Assembly (NCBI RefSeq): GCF_001889165.1
Contig: NZ_CP016020.1
Span: 2,764,501-2,828,500, forward strand
Reading direction: 5' to 3'
Length of the DNA stretch: 64,000 nt
DNA from: Bacillus weihaiensis
GTDB taxonomy: Bacteria; Bacillota; Bacilli; Bacillales; Bacillaceae
The position numbers and the translations under genes are program-made. Below are positions 35,082 to 43,427 of the stretch, piece after piece (position 1 is the first letter of the stretch; every line of letters begins with the position of its first letter). Under the pieces are notes generated by a model that saw only the letters and a program-made list of their open reading frames with translations, was not told where the DNA came from and made no database searches.

Positions 35082-35921
35082 TTAGTTCGCATTTTCAATT
35101 GCTTTTTCTAATGTAGATGTAATAGATACTTTTTCAAACGAAATGCCAAGTTGAATGGCTGTTTGTGCGATTTCAGGGCGAATACCTGATAAAGTCGTTT
35201 GCACACCCAGTAAGCCTAAGCTTTCAATAATTTGAAAAATTTGTTGAGCAACCATCGTGTCAATCATCACCACACCAGAAAGATCGATAAATAGGTGTTC
35301 AATATTCTTCTTAGCACATTGAGAAAGTGTGTTCTCCATAATATATCTAGCACGATCCGTATCAATGTCACCAACTAACGGCAACACAGCCGTACTTTTA
35401 TTTAATGAAATAACTGGAGAACTCAACTCCTTTATCATTTCCTGTTGCGCTATAAGTCTCATTTGTGAATATTTATCATGCTCTTCGGAGAACTTTGTCA
35501 TCACAAGAGAAAATGCATGGATGATTAAGTTTCTCCAATCATTAATTATTTCTTCAGAGAATTCTTCTCCAAATTCTGTAACAAAACGTTGAAAATGGAT
35601 TAAATATTGCTCCTGTGTTCTGAAAAATTCACGGAATATGTAATGAATTGGTGTTTTTAGATGATTGTCATCCTTTGCAATTCCTGTAATCCAATCTTGA
35701 AAATTCTCAAGCGCATCTCGATCATTTTCTAAAAACAGCAAGCAAAAGCGCTTATGAAACTCATGATTTTCTTCTTTAAGATATTGAATAACCTTAGGAT
35801 CGTTCGTTGAATATATGCCTGTTGGGTCGCTTTTATCCAAAGAGTTATACCATTCTTCCGTTAATTCCCATGTCTGATTAAACATATACTGATATAATCG
35901 TTTATTCGCTTCCATGTTCAT
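35082..35921 (-). CDS. RsbR paralogue (stressosome protein, STAS domain)
   Basis: 279 residues: non-haem-globin-like N-terminal sensor half (about 1-155) and C-terminal STAS domain (about 165-275). MIKELSSPVI, VLPLVGDIDTDRARYIME, DLSGVVMIDTMVAQQI and LSGIRPEIAQTAI are RsbR-family signatures. The phosphorylatable Thr in IDT (about residue 222) is conserved; the first site, next to VLPLVG, has Ala where RsbRA has Thr, with Thr one residue earlier. It is monocistronic, not in an rsb operon. Start may be 35921 or the ATG at 35915. Confidence 0.9.
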   Translation of the reverse strand: MNMEANKRLYQYMFNQTWELTEEWYNSLDKSDPTGIYSTNDPKVIQYLKEENHEFHKRFCLLFLENDRDALENFQDWITGIAKDDNHLKTPIHYIFREFFRTQEQYLIHFQRFVTEFGEEFSEEIINDWRNLIIHAFSLVMTKFSEEHDKYSQMRLIAQQEMIKELSSPVISLNKSTAVLPLVGDIDTDRARYIMENTLSQCAKKNIEHLFIDLSGVVMIDTMVAQQIFQIIESLGLLGVQTTLSGIRPEIAQTAIQLGISFEKVSITSTLEKAIENAN

Positions 35922-36018
35922 CCTGCTTTCTCACAAAATAATTAATTAATGGATTAGTGCTACTACCTAAATCCTAACTTACTATATTTCAAGAGTAAAA
36001 GAAAGCTTTAAGATGCTA

Positions 36019-36067
36019 AAAGGTGCCTGTCCCCCAGCACTTTAAAGCACTGAGGGCCAGGCACCTT
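36019..36067. repeat. GGTGCCTG / CAGGCACC hairpin repeat
   Basis: AAGGTGCCTGTCCCCCAG at 36020 pairs with CTGAGGGCCAGGCACCTT, one mismatch pair and a short inner TTTAAA loop. Same family as 23768-23864 and the half copy at 15451. Confidence 0.8.
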
Positions 36068-36098
36068 CTTACAGAGGTTGACGTTTATACTTTGCGTT

Positions 36099-37094
36099 TT
36101 ATTGGCTAACTTTCACAACCGTTCTCCCTCTTACCATACCTTGTAGGATAGTCGGGAGTACCTGTGGTAATTCCTCTAAAGTGACTTCGTTTCCAATCTC
36201 CTGAATAGAATTTGGTTTTAAGTCTGTTGCAAGACGATTCCATAATTCTATTCTGAGCTCTCTTGGACAGTAAACCGAATCGATCCCCAATAAATTCACT
36301 GAACGAAGAATGAATGGAATAACTGTCGTAGGTACTTCTGAGCCACCTGTTAAGCCACTTACAGCTACAGATCCTCCGTATTGAATATTAGTTAGAATGG
36401 ATGCTAACTGTTCACCGCCTACTGGATCTACTGCTCCAGCCCAACGTTGTTGACCAATCGGTCCTTTCTTCTCAGGCAGTACCTCTTCACGAGAGAGAAT
36501 TTCTTTCGCGCCCAACTTTTTCAAATACTCATGCTCTGATTTTTTACCAGTACTTGCCACAACATGATAGTCACGTTTTGCCAGCATGGAAACAGCAAAG
36601 CTACCAACCCCGCCTGTTGCTCCTGTTACAAGCACAGAGCCATTAGAAGGAGCTAGTCCATTTTTTTCAAGCTGATGGATAGATAAAGCTGCAGTAAAAC
36701 CAGCAGTCCCAATAATCATCGCTTCTTTCAAAGTCAAGCCATCAGGTAAAGGTACTACCCAATCCCCCGGTACACGTGCAAATTCACTATACCCTCCAAA
36801 GTGGGAAACACCTAGCTCATAGCTAGTCACAATCACTTGATCTCCTTTTTCATACCTTGAATCTTTAGACTCAACGACCTCTCCTGCTAAATCAATACCA
36901 GGTATAAAAGGATATGTTCGTACAACCTGTCCATTCGGAATACTTGCAAGTCCATCCTTGTAATTCACACTCGAATAATGTACTTTTATCGTCACATCAC
37001 CCTCAGGTAAATCGTTAAAGGAAACCTCTTTTATTCCTACTTGAAAATCATTATCTGTTTTGTTAACTACTAAAGCACGGAACTGTTCATTCAT
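36099..37094 (-). CDS. AcuI/YhdH-type zinc-free medium-chain oxidoreductase
   Basis: 331 residues. SSVNYKDGLA, PFIPGIDLAGEVV, GTAGFTAALSIHQLE, VLVTGATGGVGSFAVSML (NADPH site) and VDPVGGEQLA identify the YhdH/AcuI family, which reduces acryloyl-CoA or related enoyl substrates with NADPH. ATG 37094 has AAGGAGG at seven bases; the ATG two codons earlier is too close. Monocistronic. Confidence 0.9.
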   Translation of the reverse strand: MNEQFRALVVNKTDNDFQVGIKEVSFNDLPEGDVTIKVHYSSVNYKDGLASIPNGQVVRTYPFIPGIDLAGEVVESKDSRYEKGDQVIVTSYELGVSHFGGYSEFARVPGDWVVPLPDGLTLKEAMIIGTAGFTAALSIHQLEKNGLAPSNGSVLVTGATGGVGSFAVSMLAKRDYHVVASTGKKSEHEYLKKLGAKEILSREEVLPEKKGPIGQQRWAGAVDPVGGEQLASILTNIQYGGSVAVSGLTGGSEVPTTVIPFILRSVNLLGIDSVYCPRELRIELWNRLATDLKPNSIQEIGNEVTLEELPQVLPTILQGMVRGRTVVKVSQ

Positions 37095-37546
37095 TGTCAT
37101 TCCTCCTTCGCTTGTTACATCTGTTATACACTAGCATGATTATTTAAAACCGGTCAATTAAAGTGACTCCGGTTTCTTCACTTAAAAATCCTGTTTAGAA
37201 TAATTGATATAAGAATCACTTTTAACTGGGCTGTGAGCATACCTTAGCTTTAACAATTTACTTAAATGTTGTCATTAAATATCTTATCACTTGCACGAGA
37301 GCTTCTGATAAGTGAGCAATACACTCCCTGCACAAAGGAGATCAACCGATATTTCACTTTCTAAAAACGTTTTCGCTTAGATTGTTGTTAGTTAAAAGTC
37401 CCAAGTATCGAATGTTTAACCTATGTATGGAAAAGCCAACAAAGAAGAAGAAAAGCTACAATCGTACGAAAACTGAAAAACTGACCCATATAAAATAGTG
37501 ACCTCATAAGAATTCCATTTTAATAACCAAGCTATTCAAAAGAAGC
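37095..37546. other. Gene-free intergenic region
   Basis: No gene seen. A small hairpin AACCGGTCA / TGACTCCGGTT lies at 37150-37177 and TTATCAC...GATAAG near 37285; neither has a clear T-run. Confidence 0.5.
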
Positions 37547-37574
37547 AAAAAAAAATGACCTATCACTTAGGTCA
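37547..37574 (-). terminator. Terminator of the diguanylate cyclase gene
   Basis: TGACCT / AGGTCA stem with a T-run of nine on the minus strand, six bases past the stop. Confidence 0.85.
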
Positions 37575-37579
37575 AGACA

Positions 37580-38653
37580 TTAAACACCTTTTATTATGGC
37601 CCCGCAATCAAAGCATGCTTGATTTTTACCATTCTTTTTTGCCTTATATAATAATTCATCCGCTTGCTTTACTACTGTATAAGAAGATTCATAACGATTA
37701 ATCCCCTTAACTAGCCCAATACTCATTGTTACAGAAAAGGTTGTTTGATCATCTGTAAACGTTAATTGATTTAATTCTTTAAAAATGCTATCCAGGTAGG
37801 CCATTATTGTGATCCTATCATCTGTATAAAAAACAAGGGCAAATTCTTCTCCCCCATAGCGAAAGCAATCACCAACTGAAGGTGGTACTGTTTTTTTCAG
37901 CATTTCTCCAATCTTCATTAATACTTGATCACCTGTAACATGTCCATACTGATCATTAACCTGTTTAAAATTATCGATATCTGCTAGTACAACCGACATC
38001 TTCGTCGTATTCTTATTCATGAAAGCTTGTTTTAAAGTATCTTGAAAGTGGCGATGATTATAAAGACCAGTTAAATAGTCGCGAATCATTAAGTCTTTAT
38101 ATCTTCCTTGTAACCTATAATGATACCTTTCTCTATTCACAATTAACGCACCAAAGAACCCAATAATAAATAGGAACATTGTATTTAGAATAAAGATGAA
38201 GAAAGAAAACGGTTGTAACGGGTAGTCTACTATAAATAGACCCACATAACTCAAGATCATTCCTACACAAGAAATAACAGCCCCTTTTATGCCCCAATAA
38301 ATCGTAGCATGCATGACAATTAAGTATGAGATAGGAAATAATGGACTAGTTACACCACCAGAAAGAATAAGGAGCCACATCAAAGCGATATAATCAAAAA
38401 GAATCCCAGCCTTCATGATAGATGTAAAGATTTTATGATCATGACTCACTTTTGCTAGAGCAACTTGTGAACAAATCATGTAGATAATGCCAAAAATCAA
38501 TAAATAGTTAAAGGTTTGGACGTTAAATTTTGCAATTTCTGCAATAGGTCGAAAATTAAAAATAAGAAAAGCTAGTAATAAAAAGATCCATCTAAGCAAT
38601 GAGAATATTTGTTCAGTACGATAATCAGTTAACAAAAAGTGATTTTTCTTCAT
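37580..38653 (-). CDS. Membrane diguanylate cyclase (GGDEF)
   Basis: 357 residues: five or six membrane helices (about 15-170), short helix, then GGDEF domain (about 190-350) with RDYLTGLYNHRHF, VLADIDNFKQVNDQYGH and the active-site RYGGEEF. The inhibitory RxxD site five residues upstream reads SVGD, so feedback by c-di-GMP is probably lost. Makes c-di-GMP from GTP. Single gene; ATG start. Confidence 0.93.
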   Translation of the reverse strand: MKKNHFLLTDYRTEQIFSLLRWIFLLLAFLIFNFRPIAEIAKFNVQTFNYLLIFGIIYMICSQVALAKVSHDHKIFTSIMKAGILFDYIALMWLLILSGGVTSPLFPISYLIVMHATIYWGIKGAVISCVGMILSYVGLFIVDYPLQPFSFFIFILNTMFLFIIGFFGALIVNRERYHYRLQGRYKDLMIRDYLTGLYNHRHFQDTLKQAFMNKNTTKMSVVLADIDNFKQVNDQYGHVTGDQVLMKIGEMLKKTVPPSVGDCFRYGGEEFALVFYTDDRITIMAYLDSIFKELNQLTFTDDQTTFSVTMSIGLVKGINRYESSYTVVKQADELLYKAKKNGKNQACFDCGAIIKGV

Positions 38654-38892
38654 TGAAATTCTATTCCTTTTCCATTAATCTATCAACACATATGCCTCTA
38701 TGATTAGACTATTATACCACACGTATCAAAGGCTCCTATTGGATAAATAATACAAACATAAAGAAAGATAGTGTGTGGTTGATTTAACTTACATTCTGTT
38801 CAATACTTTTAACAAATTCATTATGTAGTACCCTATACATACTTAACGTATGAAGTTGAAAATTGGATCACTTTTACAAAACTTTTTTATAT

Positions 38893-38916
38893 AAAAAAGA
38901 TGCGAACATTCACATC
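38893..38916 (-). terminator. Weak terminator after tiny ORF
   Basis: GATGCGAA / TTCACATC interrupted stem next to AAAAAA (T-run on minus). Confidence 0.5.
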
Positions 38917-38936
38917 CTCTTATCTATCGGCAACAA

Positions 38937-39077
38937 TCACTTTTTTGTTTCGTGCAAAATTTTTTTAGAGAATACGAGAAGCAAAACAAAGCCAAGTGGT
39001 AACATTAGTTGATTGAATTCCAGAATAAAAGCACTGACCAAGATAGACACGTATAGCCTAAGTGCTACTATTTTCAT
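38937..39077 (-). CDS. Possible 46-residue membrane protein
   Basis: MKIVALRLYVSILVSAFILE... two hydrophobic stretches and a basic end (HETKK). The ribosome site is poor, but a hairpin with T-run lies directly after the stop. It would be last in a run of small genes. Tentative. Confidence 0.4.
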   Translation of the reverse strand: MKIVALRLYVSILVSAFILEFNQLMLPLGFVLLLVFSKKILHETKK

Positions 39078-39162
39078 ATAAAGACCATTATAGTGATCAT
39101 ACTAATCATAAGCTGAATGAATCCATGTAGAATACACCTCTTAAACTCCAGTAAAAAATGAT

Positions 39163-39636
39163 TTATATTTTTTTCGCAAACAAGACTCTATCTTGACTCA
39201 ACCCATCATAATGCGAAAATACAAATACTCCATCAACAACCTTGTCCCCTCTAGCCATATCAAATCCCATTTTCTTATGAAAAGCTATCGACGATTTATT
39301 AACAGGAGATGTAATCGCACGAACCGTAGTAATCCCTTTTTCCTTTCCTTTCTCAAAAAAACAATGATAAAGAGTCCGTCCAATATTCTTTTTTCGCACT
39401 AGAGGATTTACACCTACAAAATGAATATACGCTTCCTGCCTATGACTTTGAGAAAAGAACCCAATTAAGAATCCTACGATTTCCCCATTCTCCTCTGCAA
39501 TAAAACTTGTTTCTTGAAAATGTATAAAAAATAATCTTGGTAGCATATCAGACATCTGCCTTCCTCCCCACCAATCATTCAATAAAGGTGATATGAGGTT
39601 AAAGTCAGCTCCGGTTACCGATCGAATGGTTACCAT
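39163..39636 (-). CDS. GNAT family N-acetyltransferase
   Basis: 157 residues. IVGFLIGFFSQ, HFVGVNPLVRKKNIGRTLYHCF (acetyl-CoA loop, with K-N-I-G in place of Q/R-x-x-G-x-G) and VNKSSIAFHKKMGF. ATG 39636 has GGAGG eight bases upstream. Substrate unknown. Confidence 0.9.
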   Translation of the reverse strand: MVTIRSVTGADFNLISPLLNDWWGGRQMSDMLPRLFFIHFQETSFIAEENGEIVGFLIGFFSQSHRQEAYIHFVGVNPLVRKKNIGRTLYHCFFEKGKEKGITTVRAITSPVNKSSIAFHKKMGFDMARGDKVVDGVFVFSHYDGLSQDRVLFAKKI

Positions 39637-39662
39637 TGAAACCTCCACTTTTTCTACTAAAA

Positions 39663-39794
39663 TTAGGTTTGCTTATTATTCATTTGTTTTAATAGTTCAA
39701 TCATTTCTTCCTGTTTTTCAATAGATTTTCTCATCTTGCCTTCAATCGATAATATACTTATAAACACAATTATTAGTAGAACAATAATAAGCAT
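39663..39794 (-). CDS. Tiny membrane protein with coiled tail (43 residues)
   Basis: MLIIVLLIIVFISIL then a charged helix SIEKQEEMIELLKQMNNKQT. GGAG ten bases before ATG 39794. This helix-plus-short-coil layout recurs in many small Bacillus proteins; function unknown. Same strand and closely spaced with the genes before and after. Confidence 0.65.
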   Translation of the reverse strand: MLIIVLLIIVFISILSIEGKMRKSIEKQEEMIELLKQMNNKQT

Positions 39795-39811
39795 TATGTA
39801 ACATCTCCTAG

Positions 39812-39967
39812 TTAAAAAATTCTACTCCGAGCGATTATTCTTTTGTATAGATGCTCTTTCTTCTTTGCTACCCACTGACTTTTTCCATACGTGAGGGCAT
39901 GGATGAGAACTAAAACTACGTATAAGGTCATGCCTTCATTATCATCATATCGTTGATAAAAATTCAT
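39812..39967 (-). CDS. Small protein coupled to acetyltransferase (51 residues)
   Basis: MNFYQRYDDNEGMTLYVVLVLIH... begins in an ATGA overlap with the acetyltransferase stop, so it would be translated by coupling. One hydrophobic stretch and a very basic end (KKKEHLYKRIIARSRIF). Unrecognised; supported by the overlap and by the next tiny gene 17 bases on. Confidence 0.5.
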   Translation of the reverse strand: MNFYQRYDDNEGMTLYVVLVLIHALTYGKSQWVAKKKEHLYKRIIARSRIF

Positions 39968-40473
39968 AATAATTTCCCCATATAATATTCATCATAATGA
40001 TGCCCTGATATGTAGAGAGAATTCCGTTTTGTTCCTTCTATTTTAAAGCCATGTTTCTTATAAAGTGTTAAGGCTACTTCATTTTTTGTCACAACCGTTA
40101 GTTCAAGACGTGTCATTTGATTGTTTCTCGCCCAGATTTCTACATTTTTTAATAATTGTGTTCCGATACCTTTACCTCTATAATTCTCCTTTATACCTAT
40201 TACTAGATAAGCGGAATGTCTGTTTCGCTTAGCATTTCCTCCAATGGCAAGTAAATACCCAATTAGCTCATTTTGTAGCTCCGCAACGAAAATAATAGAT
40301 TGGTCTATAGTATTCATTTCTTTTATTCTCTTCAAATGAAGCGCTTCATCAAGATTTCTCTCACCGGGTTCCCAAAGCATATAGGCTGAGCTCTCATCTA
40401 CCTCTTTAAGTAATGTTGTAAATGCCCTTGTATCTGAAGGATTGATTTCTCTTATATTCACGATATCTTTCAC
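39964..40473 (-). CDS. GNAT family N-acetyltransferase
   Basis: 169 residues. IREINPSDTRAFTTLL, LIGYLLAIGG, ENYRGKGIGTQLL (acetyl-CoA binding R-G-K-G-I-G) and NEVALTLYKKHGFKIEGTKRNSLY, matching YkkB/PhnO-like small-molecule or protein acetyltransferases. Lies nine bases after the VOC gene. Confidence 0.92.
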   Translation of the reverse strand: MKDIVNIREINPSDTRAFTTLLKEVDESSAYMLWEPGERNLDEALHLKRIKEMNTIDQSIIFVAELQNELIGYLLAIGGNAKRNRHSAYLVIGIKENYRGKGIGTQLLKNVEIWARNNQMTRLELTVVTKNEVALTLYKKHGFKIEGTKRNSLYISGHHYDEYYMGKLL

Positions 40474-40482
40474 CTTTTATTT

Positions 40483-40914
40483 TCACTCGATAATGAGCAT
40501 TTCATTGTGGTCAAAACGCCAGCCTTCTGAATATGCTACTTCCCAATAGTAGCCGTCAGGGTCTGAGAAGTAACCACTATATCCACCCCAAAAAGTAGAG
40601 TGTGGAGATTTTTGAATGATCCCGCCCGTTTTTTCAGCCTTGTTCAATACCTCATCCACTTCCTGAGCAGACGTAGCATTATATGCTAGAGTAAAACCTG
40701 GAAATCCACTTCTCTTAGGAGGTTGTTTAGCATGACTATCTTTTGATAAGTGCTCTATCGGATATAGAGCTAGCCTCGTTCCAGCATTCTGAAAAAACAC
40801 AATACTAGGATTACTTTCTCGTATACTCGTTTTAAAGCCAAGACCATCTCGATAAAAATGAAAAGATTTCTGGAGATCTTCTACTCCTAACGTTATAATA
40901 TTCACTCTGTTCAT
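40483..40914 (-). CDS. VOC superfamily (glyoxalase/bleomycin-resistance) protein
   Basis: 143 residues with two beta-alpha-beta-beta-beta modules: ITLGVEDLQKSFHFYRDGLGF and GGYSGYFSDPDGYYWEVAY. The C-terminal Glu of WEVAY is a likely metal ligand. Could be dioxygenase-, lyase- or resistance-type; substrate unknown. Start abuts the previous stop. Confidence 0.88.
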   Translation of the reverse strand: MNRVNIITLGVEDLQKSFHFYRDGLGFKTSIRESNPSIVFFQNAGTRLALYPIEHLSKDSHAKQPPKRSGFPGFTLAYNATSAQEVDEVLNKAEKTGGIIQKSPHSTFWGGYSGYFSDPDGYYWEVAYSEGWRFDHNEMLIIE

Positions 40915-40917
40915 TTC

Positions 40918-41100
40918 TCAAAATCCCCCCGAATGATCACCATGACCACTCTGTTGGTTAGCACCATTTTGATTCAAGACCTCATTTAATAGTTCAGATT
41001 GAATATTTTCGTCAAGAGAAGACATCCCTGTTTTTCTGCCAAAGAACAAGACGACTCCACAAACAATTGCTAATGGTAATAAAAAGTATATCCAAATCAT
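40918..41100 (-). CDS. Small membrane protein
   Basis: 60 residues: one helix (MIWIYFLLPLAIVCGVVLFFG) and a hydrophilic tail ending SGHGDHSGGF, rich in His/Gly/Asp. AGGAGG nine bases before the ATG. Followed within three bases by the VOC gene. Unrecognised; the His-rich tail might bind metal. Confidence 0.7.
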   Translation of the reverse strand: MIWIYFLLPLAIVCGVVLFFGRKTGMSSLDENIQSELLNEVLNQNGANQQSGHGDHSGGF

Positions 41101-41127
41101 GTGATTAACCTCCTGGCTATTTAAAGA

Positions 41128-41367
41128 CTATTTGTCATTGTAAGATTCGTTTCTATTACATGTTCCATTCCTCTTCATAAGTATGTCGGTGATATAAATC
41201 ATTTGTGTAATGAGAAACGACATTAAAAAGATAAGTATAGTTCCCATAATGATGATAACTTCCTCAGCTGGATCTCCCCCACCCATAACAAACATCCCAA
41301 TAAGAATAAAAAGTAAAAAGCTACTAAATAATAGTAAAAAAAATATACCTAGATATTTCATGACCAC
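41128..41367 (-). CDS. Small two-helix membrane protein
   Basis: 79 residues, helices at about 5-27 and 37-60, polar end. GTG at 41367 is seven bases after GGGAGG; ATG two codons later is the alternative. It heads the run of small genes to 39163. Function unknown. Confidence 0.65.
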   Translation of the reverse strand: MVMKYLGIFFLLLFSSFLLFILIGMFVMGGGDPAEEVIIIMGTILIFLMSFLITQMIYITDILMKRNGTCNRNESYNDK

Positions 41368-41477
41368 TTACAATCCTCCCTATTTATTTATCTATTCATG
41401 AAAAATTATGATTGTTTTTTAGTTTTCAGATAGACTAAACTGTACGTATTACGTATTAAGGGAGATGATCAATTGAT

Positions 41478-41954
41478 ATGTGCAATATTCAAATAATAAG
41501 CTACAATGAATCCTACTTACATGAGCTTTCAAGCTTTTCTTTACCAGAGGATCAAGTCATATTCACGGCTTTACCTCTACAAAAACTAAACAATACAGCT
41601 AATTCAAGTGAGATTAGCCACATGATCATCCTCGCTGATGAGAAACCAGTAGGATTTTTCTCTCTTGAAGAGGGAGAAAAACGCGATAGATATACAACCA
41701 ATAAGAAAGCAAAACTCCTTACAGCATTCTCAATCAACTTTGAGGATCAAGGTAAGGGCTTTGCTAAAAAAAGCTTACGCTTACTACCAGCCTTTCTCAA
41801 TGAACAATTTACAGAGATAAATGAAGTTGTTCTCGGTGTAAATAAAAGAAACATTGCCGCTAAGTCTCTTTATCTATCAAGTGGCTTTAAAGACCTAGGG
41901 GAAGTGTACGAAGGACTAAAAGGCCCTCAGCATATTTTACATCTAACGCTTTAA
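41478..41954 (+). CDS. GNAT family N-acetyltransferase
   Basis: 158 residues. IILADEKPVGFFSLE, INFEDQGKGFAKKSLRLL (acetyl-CoA loop Q-G-K-G-F-A) and NKRNIAAKSLYLSSGFKDLG. AGGGAG lies somewhat far upstream. Divergent from the small-gene cluster. Confidence 0.88.
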   Translation: MCNIQIISYNESYLHELSSFSLPEDQVIFTALPLQKLNNTANSSEISHMIILADEKPVGFFSLEEGEKRDRYTTNKKAKLLTAFSINFEDQGKGFAKKSLRLLPAFLNEQFTEINEVVLGVNKRNIAAKSLYLSSGFKDLGEVYEGLKGPQHILHLTL

Positions 41955-42105
41955 AGGTTCCTATACAATAAGTGAACAAGAACAATGATACAAAGCCTTT
42001 CCTGTTCACTTTATCCATCTCTATCCTTCAACAGAGTCATTTATTACATCTTATGCATAAGTGCTCACAATCCTAGTCTCTTTCTATCATGTATTCGCTT
42101 AAAAG

Positions 42106-42210
42106 AAGGCTGTTTTCGGATAGATTATTAGGGACTTCCTAAAAGAACCAAATCCCGGTTTTCCCCCAGGTAAAAGGGGATTCTGTTTGTATAGGGAGAG
42201 CAGTTCTTAT
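42106..42210. repeat. GGCTGTTTTC...GAGAGCAG dispersed structured repeat, copy 2
   Basis: In the gene-free gap 41955-42432. AAGAAGGCTGTTTTCGGATAG to GGGAGAGCAGTTCTT. The change C to T in AGCAGTT still pairs with the left arm through G-U, as expected if the hairpin matters. Confidence 0.55.
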
Positions 42211-42432
42211 CATTCTTCCTAACCTTGGTATAGGAATGAATGATGACTAAATAGCAATTTAAGAAAAGATCCTAAAAGAAAGAAGCCTTCGGTTTGAAAT
42301 AACTAGCAACACTAACCATTACTATTACAATAAGAAAATAGGGCCAATGATGTGAGTACTTCTGAATTTCACCTTACCTTCATCATACATCCAGTTAACA
42401 GAATATTCCACAGATTTTTAACATTTATTTTC

Positions 42433-43356
42433 CTAAATAGATAATTCTAAAAGCTTCATCTTTTCCTGATCAATCTCCTTATAATACTTAAGTAAGATTT
42501 CTACACATTTTTCATGCGTCATCTCATATGTTCGTGTAATAAGGGCTGACCATGGATAATCTTTATTTTGAAAAAGCCCGCCTTGATAGATCTCCTTTAA
42601 TCTTTCTGAGACTTCTATAGACAACTTATTTCCAGTAGAAAGCTGTTCAAACTCATACAGATCTACATTTGCGGTCTCTTCAACCTCTAAATAATAGGCC
42701 TGATTCATGGAATGTATGGAGATTGGGAGATTGTACTCATTAAGCGTTTTTTTCATTCGATATATGGTATTGTGGACGTTATGAACAGCTCTTTCACCAT
42801 CTTTATCAGGCCATAAAACGTCTGCTAATTCCCATTTACTAATAATCTCTTCTTTTTTTGTTAATAAGTAGGCAAATAATTCTTCTGTCTTCTTTGTTGG
42901 CCATTTAACAAGCTTATTTGACTCATTAATAACTTGAAATGACCCAAAGCATTTTATCGTCACTAAAGGAATCATACTTGATAAGGCTTGGAGCTGCTGC
43001 TGTTTTCTTGTCGTTAATCTCGGTGCTAGTTCGTTCAAATCTTCTAATGTCACTGGCTTTAACAAATAATCGCTAGCTTCTACTCGAAATGCCTCCACAG
43101 CATATTGACTGTAGGCTGTAGTAAACACAATTTGATTAGCCTCATTCTTAATTTTCCCTGCTAATTCCATTCCATTTATTCCGGGCATCTCAATATCAAT
43201 AAATAATACATCTGGATGTAAGAGTGGTATTTCCTTTAATGCCTTTGTAGAATCTGTATACATACCAACAATGTTATAGTGATCTAGTTGATTAAGATAA
43301 TACCTCATCATTTCTAAAATATGGGGTTCATCTTCTATAATGACTGTTTTAAGCAT
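42433..43356 (-). CDS. Response regulator with BTAD/SARP-like C-terminus
   Basis: 307 residues: receiver (about 1-120; IIEDEP, phosphoacceptor D in VLFIDIEMPG, YLLKPV) and an OmpR/SARP-like winged helix with BTAD helices (about 130-300; FGSFQV, WPTKKTEELFAYLLTKKEE, ADVLWPD, AVHNVHNTIYRMKK). Pairs with the adjacent sensor kinase, 71 bases upstream. Targets unknown. Confidence 0.92.
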   Translation of the reverse strand: MLKTVIIEDEPHILEMMRYYLNQLDHYNIVGMYTDSTKALKEIPLLHPDVLFIDIEMPGINGMELAGKIKNEANQIVFTTAYSQYAVEAFRVEASDYLLKPVTLEDLNELAPRLTTRKQQQLQALSSMIPLVTIKCFGSFQVINESNKLVKWPTKKTEELFAYLLTKKEEIISKWELADVLWPDKDGERAVHNVHNTIYRMKKTLNEYNLPISIHSMNQAYYLEVEETANVDLYEFEQLSTGNKLSIEVSERLKEIYQGGLFQNKDYPWSALITRTYEMTHEKCVEILLKYYKEIDQEKMKLLELSI

Positions 43357-43427
43357 GACTGTTTTTCACCTTCAATTTCATTATCTTTCGTTCATTTATT
43401 CATCTAGTACATTTTCAAATGGCATAT

